From positions 1 to 37,506 of the forward strand of contig JAABTO010000012.1 in the NCBI GenBank assembly GCA_011389835.1: 37,506 nt of DNA. The letters are read 5' to 3'. The position numbers and the translations under genes were made by a program. Below, piece after piece: positions 9,851 to 17,674 of the stretch. Below the pieces are notes generated by a model that saw nothing but the letters and a program-made list of their open reading frames with translations, was not told the DNA's origin and ran no database searches. The DNA is from Desulfotignum sp. GTDB lineage: Bacteria; Desulfobacterota; Desulfobacteria; Desulfobacterales; Desulfobacteraceae. Positions within the stretch are counted from its first letter, which is position 1. Each line of letters opens with the position of its first letter.

Positions 9851-10595
9851 CCAACAGGGTTTCTAACTGGGTTTGGGTTCCTTTTTTCTGACGGAAAATG
9901 ATGGAAACCGGTTCATATTGCATCAACGTCTCCTCCAGCCCTTCACTGAGGTATCGTCCGGTAAGGGTGGCGCCGGAAATGCCGTCCACGTAATGGTCCT
10001 GGAGGGATTCAGGCAGGTTCTCGGTTCTGCCTTTGGCAATGCTCACGGAAACCAGCTGATTGTGGGCGTTGAGAATTTTTTTCCCTTTGAAATTGTCCTG
10101 AAACCATTGGCTTTCGATTTCCCCGCCCAGGCCCGGGGTTTCGGAATGGCTGTACACGGAAAATCCGGCCACGGTTTCACCGTCCGCTTCAAACGCCAGG
10201 TACCCATGGATTTTACCCCACAGTCCCCGGGTGCTGATGGGAACGATATAGCCTTGCACCTGTTGATCTGTATGGATCAGGTACAGTTGAAGACTGTCCC
10301 CGGTGGCGCTTCTCAGGATTTGCCCCCTGGGATCGGCATGGACCTCCCGGATATGGGTGTCATAGATGGCCTGAATCTTTTCAGGGGTCATTTTTTCATT
10401 TTCCGGCAACAGGTTGGCGGCTTCCAGCAGGTTTGTTTTCTTGTCCAGAATCCGGTTTTGCTGGTGCAAAGGCTTGAGCATTGTGGCGGCGGAGGTGATC
10501 AGTACACTGAACACGAGAGCGACGGTCAGGGCAAAGAAAACCACATATACCCGGCTATCCTTGAATGATCTGTTGGATTTCTTTTTGTCAGACAT
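9843..10595 (-). CDS. nqrC: Na+-NQR subunit C
   Basis: DGISGATLTGR matches the covalent FMN attachment motif (D-x2-S/T-G-A-T); GLGGEIESQWF; operon position. Confidence 0.94.
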   Translation of the reverse strand: MSDKKKSNRSFKDSRVYVVFFALTVALVFSVLITSAATMLKPLHQQNRILDKKTNLLEAANLLPENEKMTPEKIQAIYDTHIREVHADPRGQILRSATGDSLQLYLIHTDQQVQGYIVPISTRGLWGKIHGYLAFEADGETVAGFSVYSHSETPGLGGEIESQWFQDNFKGKKILNAHNQLVSVSIAKGRTENLPESLQDHYVDGISGATLTGRYLSEGLEETLMQYEPVSIIFRQKKGTQTQLETLLDE

Positions 10596-11748
10596 TGGGA
10601 ATCCTCTTTGAAATGCGGTGTTTCATGACCAGATGATCCAGCAGCGGTGCAAATACGTTCATGAACAGGATGGCCAGCATCACGCCTTCGGCAAAAGCCG
10701 GGTTGGCCACCCGCAGAATCACGGTAAGAAATCCGATGAGAAACCCGAAAATCCACCGGCCCGGATTGGTGCCGGGCGCAGAGACCGGATCCGTGGCCAT
10801 GAAAGAGATGCCGAACAAAAATCCTCCGGCGCACAGATGGTAAATCGGACCCGCATCCGCCCAGGTACCGTAGGTGCCGGGAAGAAGCCAGGCCAGCAGA
10901 GCGGTCAGAATCAGCCCGGCAATGCCGCCCAGGATGATCCGATAGTTGCCGATGCGGGTGATCATGAGAATGGCGGCCCCGATCAGGCAGCACAGGGCCG
11001 AGGTTTCTCCGATGCTGCCGGGTACCAGCCCGAAAAACAGATGCGGCAGGGTAAACCCCTGGTCCGCCAACGTTGCGGTCAGGCTGGTGCCGCCGTCGGC
11101 CGTGACCGCCAGGGCCGTGGCACCGGTGATGCCGTCCACCCCGGTGGCCCCGGCCACCCAGACATTGCCGGACATGGTCACCGGATAGGAGAAAAACACG
11201 AACGCCCGGGCCGTGAGGGCCGGGTTCAGGATGTTCCGTCCGGTGCCGCCGAAAATTTCCTTGCCGATCACCACGCCGAAGGAGATGCCCAGCGCCACCT
11301 GCCACAGGGGGATGGTGGGGGGCAGTGTCAGGGGAAACAGCATGCCGGTGACCAGAAACCCTTCTGATATGGGATGGCGACGGATGGCGGCAAACAGGAT
11401 TTCCCAGAAAAAACCCACCCCATAGGACACGATGATGATGGGCATCACCACCCAGGCCCCGGACAGAAAAGCACTCCAGAAATCAAGCGATTCTCCCCTG
11501 GCCAGACCGGACTGGTACCCGGTGTTGTACATGCCGAAAAACAATACCGGCATCAAAGACAGCAGCACCACGCTCATGTAGCGCTTCAGATCCAGGTGAT
11601 CCCGGATGAACGGCCCCAGCCGGGTTTTGGGGGACGGCAGAAAGAAAAAGGTTTTGGTGGCGTCGAACAGGGGCCCGAGTTTGGCGAATTTGCCGGCATC
11701 ACTGAAATCATATTCAAGCAGGTCAAAGATCTTTTTGATGGGATTCAT
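10588..11748 (-). CDS. nqrB: Na+-NQR subunit B
   Basis: Polytopic; DGITGATALA flavinylation motif; GGTGRNILNPALTARAFVFFSYP; operon position. Confidence 0.95.
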   Translation of the reverse strand: MNPIKKIFDLLEYDFSDAGKFAKLGPLFDATKTFFFLPSPKTRLGPFIRDHLDLKRYMSVVLLSLMPVLFFGMYNTGYQSGLARGESLDFWSAFLSGAWVVMPIIIVSYGVGFFWEILFAAIRRHPISEGFLVTGMLFPLTLPPTIPLWQVALGISFGVVIGKEIFGGTGRNILNPALTARAFVFFSYPVTMSGNVWVAGATGVDGITGATALAVTADGGTSLTATLADQGFTLPHLFFGLVPGSIGETSALCCLIGAAILMITRIGNYRIILGGIAGLILTALLAWLLPGTYGTWADAGPIYHLCAGGFLFGISFMATDPVSAPGTNPGRWIFGFLIGFLTVILRVANPAFAEGVMLAILFMNVFAPLLDHLVMKHRISKRIPNV

Positions 11749-11760
11749 GATATGGTATCG

Positions 11761-13092
11761 CTATCCTTGTTTGTCCTTGTGATGGGTATCCATGCCCTGG
11801 GACAGGATCCGGGTGAGTTCGATCTTGGAGGGGCAGGTAAATGAGCACAGCCCGCACCGGCAGCAGTCCAGCAGTCCCAGTTCCAGGGCCTCTTCTATGT
11901 CGTCGCCGTGCAGGGCCTTCATGATGAAGCTGGGCATCAGGTCCACGGGACAGATATCTTCACAATAGCTGCAGTTGATGCAGGCCCGCTCTTCCCCGTG
12001 CAGGGTACCGTCCAGCTGCACTTCCCGGTCGATCAGACAGGACAGAAATGCTCTGGAAACCGTGGGTTTGTTCAGTCCCGGCCGCAGAAATCCGAACATT
12101 TCGTCTTCCGGTGTATCCGGCAGGATGTTCAGGGTGGTTTCAAAAAAGCCCAGATGGGTGTCCGGGTCCACTTTTCGGCCGTTGAACCGGCCCGTGGTGA
12201 TCAGACTGCCGGCAGGAAAGTTGCCGGCCAGCAGGGGGATGGGCGCGCCCCGGCGTGCAATCATATGGGGTTTTTTGTCGTCCCCCCGGGTGACGGTCAC
12301 CATGGTTTCCACGGGATACCGCCCGGTTTTCAGAAACCGGGCCAGATGTAACAGGTCCTGAACATGGATGTACCAGGCCGTGTTTTCTTCTGGTTTTTCC
12401 TTGATATGGTACAAAATGGCACCGGGGTTCCAGGCTGGATAGGTATCAGATACCTGGTGGGTGATCAAGTGTCTGACCGGGTTCAGTTGTTCCATGGAAC
12501 TGGTCCGGGCCGCCACAATGATCCGGTCGCAGAACCGCTTGAGCACGGCCAGACCGAATTCGAACTGCGGGATATTGTTTTCAAGCACCTGTCCCGGATG
12601 AGGGGAAAACAGGTCGTTGCCGTTGAGACAGACAATGATCAGGGGTGGGGCGGTTCCGCTGTCCGCCGTGTCTCTGGCCGGCAGCTGGCGCAGGGACTGC
12701 CATACACCGCCCTGTTTCAGCCGGTCGATCAGTTCCTGGTCGGGCAGTTGGACCAGGTCTGCCGAAGTTACCGGCCCAAACTCAACAAAGTCGTCCATGC
12801 TGTCCAGGGCAATCACCACCTCAAGCAGGCGGCGGCGGGCACCGAAGCAGATCTGTTTCACTGTGCCGGTTCCCGGGGACAGATACTGGATGGCCGGGTC
12901 CCGTTTGTCACAGAACAGCGGGGTGCCGGTTTTGACCGCCTCTTTTTCCTTGACCAGCAGTTTGGGCCGGATATGGGGGATGTCCTGGGCGGAAACGCCC
13001 ACCGTGGCGGGTCGGGTAAGCCGGATGACACTGGTATCCGGCATGCCGGCCAGTTTCAGTTTAAAGCCTTTGGAAGGTGCAAGAGTTTCCAT
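11761..13092 (-). CDS. nqrA: Na+-NQR subunit A with two RnfC-like 4Fe-4S motifs
   Basis: NqrA-like N-terminus (GFKLKLAGMPD...KTGTPLFCDKRDPAIQYLSPGTGTVKQICFGARRRLLEVVI), first gene of nqrABCDEF; C-terminus CINCSYCEDICP and CCRCGLCSFTCPSK. Confidence 0.9.
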   Translation of the reverse strand: METLAPSKGFKLKLAGMPDTSVIRLTRPATVGVSAQDIPHIRPKLLVKEKEAVKTGTPLFCDKRDPAIQYLSPGTGTVKQICFGARRRLLEVVIALDSMDDFVEFGPVTSADLVQLPDQELIDRLKQGGVWQSLRQLPARDTADSGTAPPLIIVCLNGNDLFSPHPGQVLENNIPQFEFGLAVLKRFCDRIIVAARTSSMEQLNPVRHLITHQVSDTYPAWNPGAILYHIKEKPEENTAWYIHVQDLLHLARFLKTGRYPVETMVTVTRGDDKKPHMIARRGAPIPLLAGNFPAGSLITTGRFNGRKVDPDTHLGFFETTLNILPDTPEDEMFGFLRPGLNKPTVSRAFLSCLIDREVQLDGTLHGEERACINCSYCEDICPVDLMPSFIMKALHGDDIEEALELGLLDCCRCGLCSFTCPSKIELTRILSQGMDTHHKDKQG

Positions 13093-13165
13093 GTATATTA
13101 TCGTTTCCCATGGTTGTTCATGTTGATTCCACCTGGCTGAGCGGTTTGTTAACGGCGGAAACCAC

Positions 13166-13193
13166 AGTCTAACAAATTTTTGGGGCAGTTCAA
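13166..13193 (-). promoter_or_regulatory. Candidate sigma-70-like promoter upstream of nqrA
   Basis: Minus strand TTGAAC-N16-TAGACT about 75 nt upstream of the nqrA start. Confidence 0.35.
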
Positions 13194-13247
13194 TACCTGC
13201 CGGATTTTTTTTACCTTACCATAAAGAAAATCGGCCAGCAAATCAAA

Positions 13248-13286
13248 AAACCCGTCCGGCATCCTGCCCGGATGCCGGACGGGTTT
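13248..13286 (-). terminator. Strong hairpin followed by T-tract on the minus strand, in the nqrA upstream region
   Basis: AAACCCGTCCGGCATCC-tgccc-GGATGCCGGACGGGTTT, 17-bp perfect stem with 5-nt loop; the minus strand continues TTTTTT. Confidence 0.75.
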
Positions 13287-13374
13287 CAACAGAACCGGTT
13301 TTTAACCTTGATTTTACCATCCGGTTTATTATAGAAGAAAAACTTATCATAAAACCATTTTAAGACGTTGAGGA

Positions 13375-13776
13375 TTGGTGAAACTGATGGATCAGAACGC
13401 GATTAAAAACATTTTCACCCGGGAATTCTGTGACACGCTGCTGCCTCCCCATACCACTGACCGGTTTTTCGAGGCACTGTATGGGGATGTGTCGGAAGGG
13501 GCTTATGATATCCGTCTGAATTGCGAGTCCCTCAGACCCGGAACCGTGGAACTGGGGTTTCACCTGACCCAGCGGCCCGGCAAATGCCTGGTGTGCAGCC
13601 TCACTTATGGATTGCCCAACGTGTTTGCAAGGCATCCACTCATCGATATCCAGGGCATGATTCAGAAAATCAAGGAGGCCGGGGTCCCGGTCAAGGACTG
13701 GCGCCTGGGACAGACCATCGAGAAAAAAAGATCTCTGCATGTGATTCCTTTTTATATCGATACGATGACGTCCTGA
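13375..13776 (+). CDS. Conserved hypothetical protein
   Basis: 133-aa ORF, (MVKL)MDQNAIKNIFTREFCDTLLPPHTTDRFFEALYGD...LTQRPGKCLVCSLTYGLPNVFARHPLIDIQGMIQKI; GAGG-like RBS at 13370; true start could be GTG 13378 or ATG 13387. Confidence 0.7.
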   Translation: MVKLMDQNAIKNIFTREFCDTLLPPHTTDRFFEALYGDVSEGAYDIRLNCESLRPGTVELGFHLTQRPGKCLVCSLTYGLPNVFARHPLIDIQGMIQKIKEAGVPVKDWRLGQTIEKKRSLHVIPFYIDTMTS

Positions 13777-13816
13777 TATTTAGAGAAACTATCAAACAGA
13801 AATACCGCAACAGAAC

Positions 13817-13842
13817 CGCCGGACAGAATCCTCTGTCCGGCG
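13817..13842. terminator. Intergenic hairpin between convergent genes (probable bidirectional terminator)
   Basis: CGCCGGACAGA-atcc-TCTGTCCGGCG, 11-bp perfect stem with 4-nt loop between the ends at 13776(+) and 13869(-). Confidence 0.6.
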
Positions 13843-13868
13843 ATTCTATCGTGTGATACCCATCATGA

Positions 13869-14399
13869 CTAAGCTTTGGACAGTTTGGGAAATTTTTTGT
13901 TCAATGTCTTGTTCCATTCATCCAGCTGAGGCTTGATCTTTTTGAACAAAGATCCCACATTCCCTTGGATGGTGACGCTTTCAATGGTATCCCCCTGGGC
14001 GATGCTGTCCACGACCTTCTGGTCGGCGTCGCCTTCAACCACGCCGAAGACCGTGTGCATGCCGTCCAGATGCGGTGTGGGACCATGGGTGATGAAAAAC
14101 TGGGACCCGTTGGTGCCGGGCCCGGCATTGGCCATGGACAGAATTCCCGGCCGGTCATGTTTGAGATCTTTTTTGCACTCATTTTCAAACTCGTATCCCG
14201 GTCCGCCCATGCCGTTGCCGAACGGGCATCCGCCCTGGATCATGAAGTCATTGATCACCCGGTGAAATTTGAGTCCGTTGTAATATTCCCGGTTGGCCAG
14301 GTTGACAAAACTGCCGCAGGTGACAGGGGTTTGATCGGCAAACAGTTTCAGACGGATGGTTCCTTTGCTGGTTTCCATGACAGCGGTTAAATCAGGCAT
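13869..14399 (-). CDS. Cyclophilin-type peptidyl-prolyl cis-trans isomerase
   Basis: [60 protein letters not shown]. Confidence 0.96.
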   Translation of the reverse strand: MPDLTAVMETSKGTIRLKLFADQTPVTCGSFVNLANREYYNGLKFHRVINDFMIQGGCPFGNGMGGPGYEFENECKKDLKHDRPGILSMANAGPGTNGSQFFITHGPTPHLDGMHTVFGVVEGDADQKVVDSIAQGDTIESVTIQGNVGSLFKKIKPQLDEWNKTLNKKFPKLSKA

Positions 14400-14602
14400 C
14401 TGTTTCTCCTCAATTGGAATTTAAAAATATCAACTATGATAATAATTCCTTCTCAATTGTCAATTAACAGGGTGATAAGCAGTGATGAGAATTTTGAAGG
14501 TCTGTGTGAAATCATTTATGGGCCTGGAATATTTTTTTGCATTATGCAGCACTTTGATATAGGTTGTTCAACATCAAGAGGATAAAAATCAAAAGATAAT
14601 TT

Positions 14603-14668
14603 ATGTCGATGACGGACAAAAAATGCAAAGCCCTTGAAACCATCATGCTGGTGGACGATGAACAATAA
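14603..14668 (+). pseudogene. 21-codon ORF resembling the start of a response-regulator receiver domain
   Basis: ATG at 14603: MSMTDKKCKALETIMLVDDEQ stop (TAA 14666-14668); TIMLVDDEQ resembles receiver beta1 plus the acidic pair; overlaps the start of the M24 gene. Confidence 0.35.
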
Positions 14669-15863
14669 CGCATTTTCAACACCGGTCCCTGTGTCTGAAA
14701 TCTCGAGCCGGATTCATGCCCTGAAAGCCCGCATGGAAAATACCGGCACCGGTGCGGTTTTTTTAACACACAAACCCGATATCTATTATTTTTCCGGCAC
14801 AGCCCAGGATGCTTATCTGTATGTGCCGGTGAACCAAGACCCGTTGCTGTTCGTCAAGCGGTACCTGCCCCGGGCGGTGGCGGAAACCGGAATCGAGCAG
14901 GTGATTCCGGTGGCATCCATTACCCGGATACCCGAGCAGATCCATTCAGTTCATGGCCGTTTCCCAACGTCACTGGGCCTGGCATTCGATGTGGTGCCGG
15001 TACGGGATTTTCAGTTTTTCGAAACCCTGTTCTCTCCCGCTGTGATGACGGATGCGACATCGATGATCACAGGCTGCCGAATGATCAAATCCGACTGGGA
15101 GATCGACCGGATGGCGATAGCAGCCAGGCTGTCAAGAGACACGTTTTCCTTTGTCCGTGAACACATGACCCCCGGCGAATCGGAGATCGCGTTCTGCGGC
15201 CGGGTGGAAGCCTTTGCCCGTGCCCATGGTCATTCCGGCAAGCTGCTGGTCCGTCACTACCGGGCCGAAGGGTTTTGCCATCATCTGATGAGCGGGGTTT
15301 CCGGGGGGCTGGGCGGCGCCCTGGACAGCCCGGTGTGCGGCACCGGCACGTGCAGTGCCTATCCTTACGGGTCCGGGCACAAACTGATTCAGAAAAACGA
15401 ACCCATCCTCCTGGACCTGGGCACCATGGTCAACGGGTATCACATGGATGAGACCCGGATGCTGGTGATGGGAACCCTGCCTTCAGAAGCCCAACAGGCC
15501 GGGCAGGCAGCCATCGATATTCTGCATCATGTCCGGGACAAGATGGCGCCAGGGGTATTGGCGGGCGAGGTGTTCTCCGCTGCCGTGAACCGGGCCGGGA
15601 AACTGGGCCTGCATCAGACCTTTCTCGGGCTGCCCGGGCTCAAATCCCGTTTCATCGGGCATGGTGTGGGCCTGGAACTGGTGGAGGCCCCTGTTCTGTC
15701 CAAGGGCAATCCACAGGAACTGATGCCCGGCATGGTGTTTGCCGTGGAACCCAAGTTCATTTTCAAGGACCGGTTTGCCGCAGGCATTGAAAGTGTCATC
15801 CAGGTGACGGACACAGGCGCCCGGTTTCTGAGCGTCACTGAAAACCGGATTTTTTCTCTCTGA
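14658..15863 (+). CDS. M24 family metallopeptidase (Xaa-Pro aminopeptidase-like)
   Basis: Metal ligands in LLDLGTMVNGYHMDETRM, FIGHGVGLELVEAP, VFAVEPKFIF, GIESVIQV; ATG at 14658 used (ORF track extends to TTG 14634). Confidence 0.88.
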   Translation: MNNNAFSTPVPVSEISSRIHALKARMENTGTGAVFLTHKPDIYYFSGTAQDAYLYVPVNQDPLLFVKRYLPRAVAETGIEQVIPVASITRIPEQIHSVHGRFPTSLGLAFDVVPVRDFQFFETLFSPAVMTDATSMITGCRMIKSDWEIDRMAIAARLSRDTFSFVREHMTPGESEIAFCGRVEAFARAHGHSGKLLVRHYRAEGFCHHLMSGVSGGLGGALDSPVCGTGTCSAYPYGSGHKLIQKNEPILLDLGTMVNGYHMDETRMLVMGTLPSEAQQAGQAAIDILHHVRDKMAPGVLAGEVFSAAVNRAGKLGLHQTFLGLPGLKSRFIGHGVGLELVEAPVLSKGNPQELMPGMVFAVEPKFIFKDRFAAGIESVIQVTDTGARFLSVTENRIFSL

Positions 15864-15864
15864 C

Positions 15865-16779
15865 ATGCTGGTTATCAATACCCTGTTTCCCCTGTTTTTC
15901 CTGCTGCTGCTCGGATGGGGCCTGAAACGATCCGGCATGACCGATCAACGGTTTCTGGCCATGTCGGATCGCCTGGTATATTACGTGTTTTTTCCGGTGC
16001 TGCTGTTCTGGAAGATCGGAAGCGGCACGCCGGACCAGGGTGTGAGTGGGGGCCTGGTCCTGGCCGGTCTGACCGGCGTTTGCCTGGCATTTGCCGTCAG
16101 CCTTGCGGCGATTCATTATTTCAGGATTTCCGCGTTTCAGGCAGGCGCTTTCTGTCAGGCCTGCTTCCGGTTCAACACCTATATTGGCATGGCACTGGTT
16201 TTGGCGGTGCTGGGAGAAGAAGGGGTCCGGAATTTCGGGATTCTGGCCGGAGTGGTCATCCCGGTGATCAATGTGCTGTCGGTTTCCGTGCTGGTGTGGT
16301 ATTCCGGGGGCAAACCTTCCATCCGGCAAAACCTGCGGTATTTTGTTCGTTCTCTGGTTTCCAATCCCCTGATCATCGGGTGTGTGGCCGGATTTCTATT
16401 TTCCCGGTCAAATCTGGTGTTTCCCGTGTTTGTGAGCAACAGCTTTTCTTTGATGACTGCTGTGACCCTGCCGCTGGCCCTGATTTCCATCGGCGGGTCC
16501 CTGCGGTTCAAGGGGCTCGCCGATCATGCACGGGTGTCGCTTGTGGCGGCAGGCATCAAGCTGATGTTTCTTCCGGCGGCGGGGTTTTTATTGCTCAAGG
16601 CGTTTCAGGTAGCCGGCCCGGCCTTTACCGTGGGCATGATCTTTTTCTCTTTGCCCACCTCCACGGCCATTTACGTGCTGTCCGGTCAGTTGAATTCAGA
16701 TACGGAACTGGCATCCGGGGCCATCATGATTTCCACGCTGCTGTCTTTTATCCCGCTGACCCTGTCTTTGCTGATTTAA
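15865..16779 (+). CDS. AEC (auxin efflux carrier) family transporter
   Basis: 304 aa polytopic; FNTYIGMALVLAVLGEEGVRNFGILAGVVIPVINVLSV, TLPLALISIGGSL, SLPTSTAIYVLSGQ. Confidence 0.88.
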   Translation: MLVINTLFPLFFLLLLGWGLKRSGMTDQRFLAMSDRLVYYVFFPVLLFWKIGSGTPDQGVSGGLVLAGLTGVCLAFAVSLAAIHYFRISAFQAGAFCQACFRFNTYIGMALVLAVLGEEGVRNFGILAGVVIPVINVLSVSVLVWYSGGKPSIRQNLRYFVRSLVSNPLIIGCVAGFLFSRSNLVFPVFVSNSFSLMTAVTLPLALISIGGSLRFKGLADHARVSLVAAGIKLMFLPAAGFLLLKAFQVAGPAFTVGMIFFSLPTSTAIYVLSGQLNSDTELASGAIMISTLLSFIPLTLSLLI

Positions 16780-17414
16780 GCGCTTTTTGTTTCCTGAACA
16801 TCCTTTTCCAGGCATCCGGTCCCGGCACCTAAGGTCTCCAGGGCGCTCTGCCGTATGGACCGGGCGATTTCCTCCAGGGAATCCAGGTTTTTCAAAGAAT
16901 TGCGAAGAATGCCCAGCCCTTCGGAAAGGGCAAGAATGGTGGCGGCCGCCTTTTCCTTGTCCGGCACGTGGACCAGACCGGCATTTTCCCAGGCGGTGAT
17001 CTCTTTGATGCCGAAGGCGATGAATTTTTTCTGCATGGCCTGGATCCGGTCCCGGATATCGGGATTTCTGAACCCCATGGCATAGCAGGACCAGAACACC
17101 GCATCCCGCTGGGGCCCTTTGGAGCTGGTGGAGAACAGGATGTGCATCAGACACTGGAACCGGTCTTCGGGGGTGGTGTGTTTTTCCAGTTCCGCATGAT
17201 AGGATTCCATGGAAATTTTGAACAGATAATCCACCATTTCCATGATCAGGCCTTCCTTGCTTTTGAAATAATGGATCAGCAGCCCTGAGTTGACCCCCAT
17301 GCGGTTGGCGATCTTGCCGATGGTCATGCCCATGAACCCCTCATCTTCCACCACTTGATAGGTATGGCGAAGGATTTCGGGTTTCCGGATGTGAGAGATG
17401 CTTTTGCGGCCCAT
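16776..17414 (-). CDS. TetR/AcrR family transcriptional regulator
   Basis: N-terminal HTH: ILRHTYQVVEDEGFMGMTIGKIANRMGVNSGLLIHYFKSKEGLI. Confidence 0.9.
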   Translation of the reverse strand: MGRKSISHIRKPEILRHTYQVVEDEGFMGMTIGKIANRMGVNSGLLIHYFKSKEGLIMEMVDYLFKISMESYHAELEKHTTPEDRFQCLMHILFSTSSKGPQRDAVFWSCYAMGFRNPDIRDRIQAMQKKFIAFGIKEITAWENAGLVHVPDKEKAAATILALSEGLGILRNSLKNLDSLEEIARSIRQSALETLGAGTGCLEKDVQETKSA

Positions 17415-17575
17415 GCACAGGATCCTTTTTTTGATTGTCTGTCCGCTTATTTATATAAGGCCCTGTACGGGATGTCAATTTTTTTCACCGGGCAAACAGA
17501 GGCAGATTACCACAGATGCCGGAATGATGGACGTTTGGCAAAGCGGCAGCGGACCGCTTCGATAGAGTGACGCAA

Positions 17576-17651
17576 TGGTGGGGGCGCCTGACTGACGGCC
17601 GGGAATCCACAACGTGGCTCCGACAGTCCGCCAGTCAGACACCTCCCACCA
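17576..17651. repeat. Long imperfect inverted repeat with internal small hairpin
   Basis: TGGTGGGGGCGCCTGACTGACGG (17576-17598) versus CCGCCAGTCAGACACCTCCCACCA (17628-17651); internal CCACaacGTGG. Confidence 0.7.
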
Positions 17652-17674
17652 AGGGGTTGGGTTTGCAAAGGTTA

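Noticed and set aside
10526-11305. 259-aa minus-strand ORF
   Set aside because: Alternate frame within nqrB/nqrC; composition is implausible.
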